From Solwaraspora sp. WMMD406 (GTDB taxonomy: Bacteria; Actinomycetota; Actinomycetes; Mycobacteriales; Micromonosporaceae): 64,000 nucleotides of DNA. Positions 62,801 through 64,000 of this stretch are shown piece after piece. Position numbers and translations under genes: made by a program. Each line of letters starts with the position of its first letter. Positions within the stretch are counted from its first letter, which is position 1. The stretch lies in contig NZ_JARUBF010000001.1 in the NCBI RefSeq assembly GCF_029626025.1, positions 2,232,001-2,296,000 of the forward strand, written 5' to 3'. Below the pieces are notes generated by a model. The model was not told where the DNA came from. It ran no database searches and saw nothing but the letters and a program-made list of their open reading frames with translations.

Positions 62801-64000
62801 GGATCCGACACGAACCGTTCCTCGGTCAGTTCCGGCTGGTGCAGATAGCCCCGGGCAAGTCGGTCGCCGCCGAGATAGATCTCGCCGGGGACGCCGACCG
62901 GCACCGGGCGCATTCGGGTGTCGAGCACGTGGACCCGGGCGTACGGCAGCGGCCGGCCGATCGGGACGGCCCCCGGCCCCCGGTCGTCGGCCGACACCGG
63001 GTAGGTGGTGACGCCGACGGTGGCCTCGGTCGGCCCGTAGTGGTTGAACACCGCCACGCCGTGCCGGGCCAGACCGGCCGCCCAGCCCAGGTCGGCCGCC
63101 TCGCCGCCGAGGATGAGCGCCCGGCGGGGGAGCAGGCGGGCCGGGTCGACCTCGGCGGCCAGTGCGGTCAGGTGCGACGGGGTCATCTTGAGGTAGTCGA
63201 TCGCCCGGGTACGTAGCTCGTCGGCGAGCTCCTCGCCGGTGCACCGGCGAGGCACCAGGTGTACGGTCCCACCGGTTGCCAGGGCGAGGTAGAACACGGT
63301 GACGCTGAAGTCGAACGACAGCGACTGCAGCAACGCGTACCGGCTCGCGGGGACGATCGAGAAGCGTTCGGCGACCCCGTCGAGGTAGTTGAGCACCTGT
63401 CGGTGGGCGACCGCCACCCCCTTCGGGGTGCCGGTGGAACCCGAGGTGTAGATGACGTAGGCGAGGTGGTCGCCGCCGGCCCCGCTCTCCGGTCGGTGCG
63501 TCGGCTGGGCCGCCAGGGTGTCGTTGATCAGATCCAGACAGGTGGCCCGGTCGATCTGCGACGCGACCCCGCCGGTCGGGTCGGTCTGGCCCGCCCGGTC
63601 GGTCGGGTCGGTCTGGTTGGTGCCACTCGACAACTCGGCCCGGATCTCGCTGCTGGTCAGCACCACGGCCGGATCGGCGTCGGCCAGCATCAGCGCCAAC
63701 CGGGCCGGCGGCTGCTCCGGGTCGAGCGGCAGGTACGCGCCACCGGCCCGCAGCACACCGAGCAGCGCCACGGCCAGCTCCACCGACTGGTCGAGACAGA
63801 TCCCGACCAGTCGGTCCGGTCCGACTCCCCGCGCCCGCAGGAAGTGTGCGAGCTGGTTGGCCCGGCGGTCCAGCTCCCGGTAGTCGATCCGGTCCTCGCC
63901 GCAGACCACCGCTGGTGCCTGCGGGCTGCCCGCGACGTGCCGGTCGATCAGGTCGGCCAGGGTGACCGCCCCGGCGGTCGCCGGCCGGGGCGCGTCCGCC
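59812..64000 (-). CDS. NRPS A-PCP-TE fused to MFS transporter (5' end outside window)
   Basis: The frame is open to the window edge, so the start lies beyond 64000. The visible order is adenylation domain (YTSGSTGTPKG, SFDFSVTVFYLAL, FNHYGPTEATVG), PCP (DDFFDLGGHSLLATQVV), thioesterase, then an MFS transporter with about 12 helices (from PSLRRFGLVAAGQIITTTG). The adenylation pocket reads roughly D-F-T-K-L-G-H-V-G-K, close to Asp/Asn codes. The TE nucleophile motif is GHCGPGG, cysteine instead of serine (codon 61813-61815), with a later catalytic His in EAGHYFLK. Synthesis, release and export appear joined in one protein. An upstream C domain may lie outside the window. Confidence 0.92.
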   Translation of the reverse strand, partial: ADAPRPATAGAVTLADLIDRHVAGSPQAPAVVCGEDRIDYRELDRRANQLAHFLRARGVGPDRLVGICLDQSVELAVALLGVLRAGGAYLPLDPEQPPARLALMLADADPAVVLTSSEIRAELSSGTNQTDPTDRAGQTDPTGGVASQIDRATCLDLINDTLAAQPTHRPESGAGGDHLAYVIYTSGSTGTPKGVAVAHRQVLNYLDGVAERFSIVPASRYALLQSLSFDFSVTVFYLALATGGTVHLVPRRCTGEELADELRTRAIDYLKMTPSHLTALAAEVDPARLLPRRALILGGEAADLGWAAGLARHGVAVFNHYGPTEATVGVTTYPVSADDRGPGAVPIGRPLPYARVHVLDTRMRPVPVGVPGEIYLGGDRLARGYLHQPELTEERFVSDPFGQPGDRLYRTGDRGRWRADGQLVFLGRTDHQVKIRGFRVELGEVEAALRDLPAVHQAAVVLRDDRLVAYLEPTSQEATPDRATPDRATPDRTAPDRTELRRLLADRLPDHMIPSRFCWLDRLPLQDHGKVDRRALPDPVDEQPTGERVEPAGPVETLIAEIWRTVLGVAGVGATDDFFDLGGHSLLATQVVARLRRELPTVTGVGTADARPAVSVMDLFRHRTVRELAGLLTGDGTDRGLLLHELTPPAPDTTRVATLVCVPYGGGSAVVYQPLADALPAGHRLLSVAMPGHDIGLADEPAPIEEVAQGVVAEILDRVDGPLILYGHCGPGGALAVEVARRLEAAGRDLDAVYLGAVFPFGRPSGGIFGPLLRLRLVERIRSDRIYRTWLQAQGTSIGSLDPDEVAFLIKAMRHDARVSEDYFTALLRDQVTKLRAPVISVVGERDRGTDFYEERFQEWHFLSDRTALAVIDEAGHYFLKYRAEELADIVTGVHHRPATPTNAVDPPTPTNAVDPAWRLQAVSDRRPAAADTATSDGSARPAVAPPAGPQPSLRRFGLVAAGQIITTTGTAMTNFAVPLWIYLETGSLARFALFSIVSLLPGLVLAPLAGAVIDRTSRRRILLLSSVGAGGAKAVMAGLLIADQAQIWHFYLLVGWLSVVLAFQRLSFVSAVPQLVPKRFLGHANGLTQTAVGLTQFMVPLLAVALLEAVGLRGIMIIDVVAYVFAIAVLIAIRFPRTLALQRRESLGQEILGGLRYSLRRREFRGMLAFFAALNLFLFPVLFLLSPLVLGFADLAQVAQIALTGGVGAALGGLVMLVWGGPRRYRMRAVLIGTLGIAVACVLTGLRPSLLVIGAGAFGMYCSLGLVNGIYNTIIQIKVPARFHGRVFALNQMVAWSTMPLGWGVIAPLATSLMEPLLMPDGALASSVGVVIGVGPGRGIALLYVVFGLGIALTAIVSLRTRVLSRFDDEVPDAPPDDLIGIEARQARIAAGAR

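Overview
This is high-GC actinomycete DNA. The gene content (a VirB4/PrgI/TrbL-type conjugation module, a tRNA-Arg integration hot spot, a large PKS/NRPS cluster) suits Micromonosporaceae such as Micromonospora or Salinispora. The genus is inference only.

Region 1 (1-16.8 kb) is the right part of an integrative conjugative element (ICE) that continues left of the window. Eight tightly overlapping minus-strand genes encode a type IV secretion machine: pilin, TrbL/VirB6, PrgI, VirB4, a membrane protein, coupling ATPase, replication-relaxation protein and M23 peptidase/transglycosylase. A control segment follows (10.46-11.97 kb). It holds a gene for a sigma-like HTH protein and a 21-bp-phased GTTCAA array, and is bounded by a near-perfect 36-bp inverted repeat facing both operons. 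The plus-strand operon carries a methyltransferase-like protein, two DNA methyltransferases, an excisionase and a tyrosine integrase.

Region 2 (16.7-24.2 kb) is accreted cargo at a tRNA-Arg(CCT) gene. A three-gene operon encoding TcmP, a helicase-nuclease and a DUF5131/Gp37-Gp68 protein looks like a defence or nucleic-acid-modifying system. It is broken by an IS4-family element inserted in the 3' end of tcmP. A 44-bp copy of the tRNA 3' half and a VapBC-like pair lie between this operon and the intact tRNA. Att-arm-like sequence downstream of the integrase is repeated before the tRNA fragment, indicating tandem integrations.

Region 3 (24.4-26.2 kb) is ordinary chromosome: a DUF1707/2TM protein, a TetR regulator and a small hydrophilic protein.

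Region 4 (26.4 kb to the right end) is a biosynthetic cluster that continues beyond the window. It combines a polyunsaturated-fatty-acid (PUFA) synthase-like system with NRPS genes. The main operon (minus strand) is FAD oxidoreductase, carrier protein, TE-PfaA, PfaC with four FabA-like domains, PfaD, two acyl-CoA dehydrogenase homologues, Sfp-type PPTase and an exporter, mostly with 4-nt overlaps. A control block (ECF-like sigma factor, TetR regulator, membrane protein, GAF-SpoIIE phosphatase) separates it from the NRPS half. That half holds a carrier protein, a C-A-PCP NRPS, an acyl-AMP ligase and an A-PCP-TE protein fused to an MFS transporter, with cysteine as the apparent TE nucleophile. 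The likely product is a polyenoyl lipopeptide or acyl amino acid. I do not recognise it as a characterised pathway.
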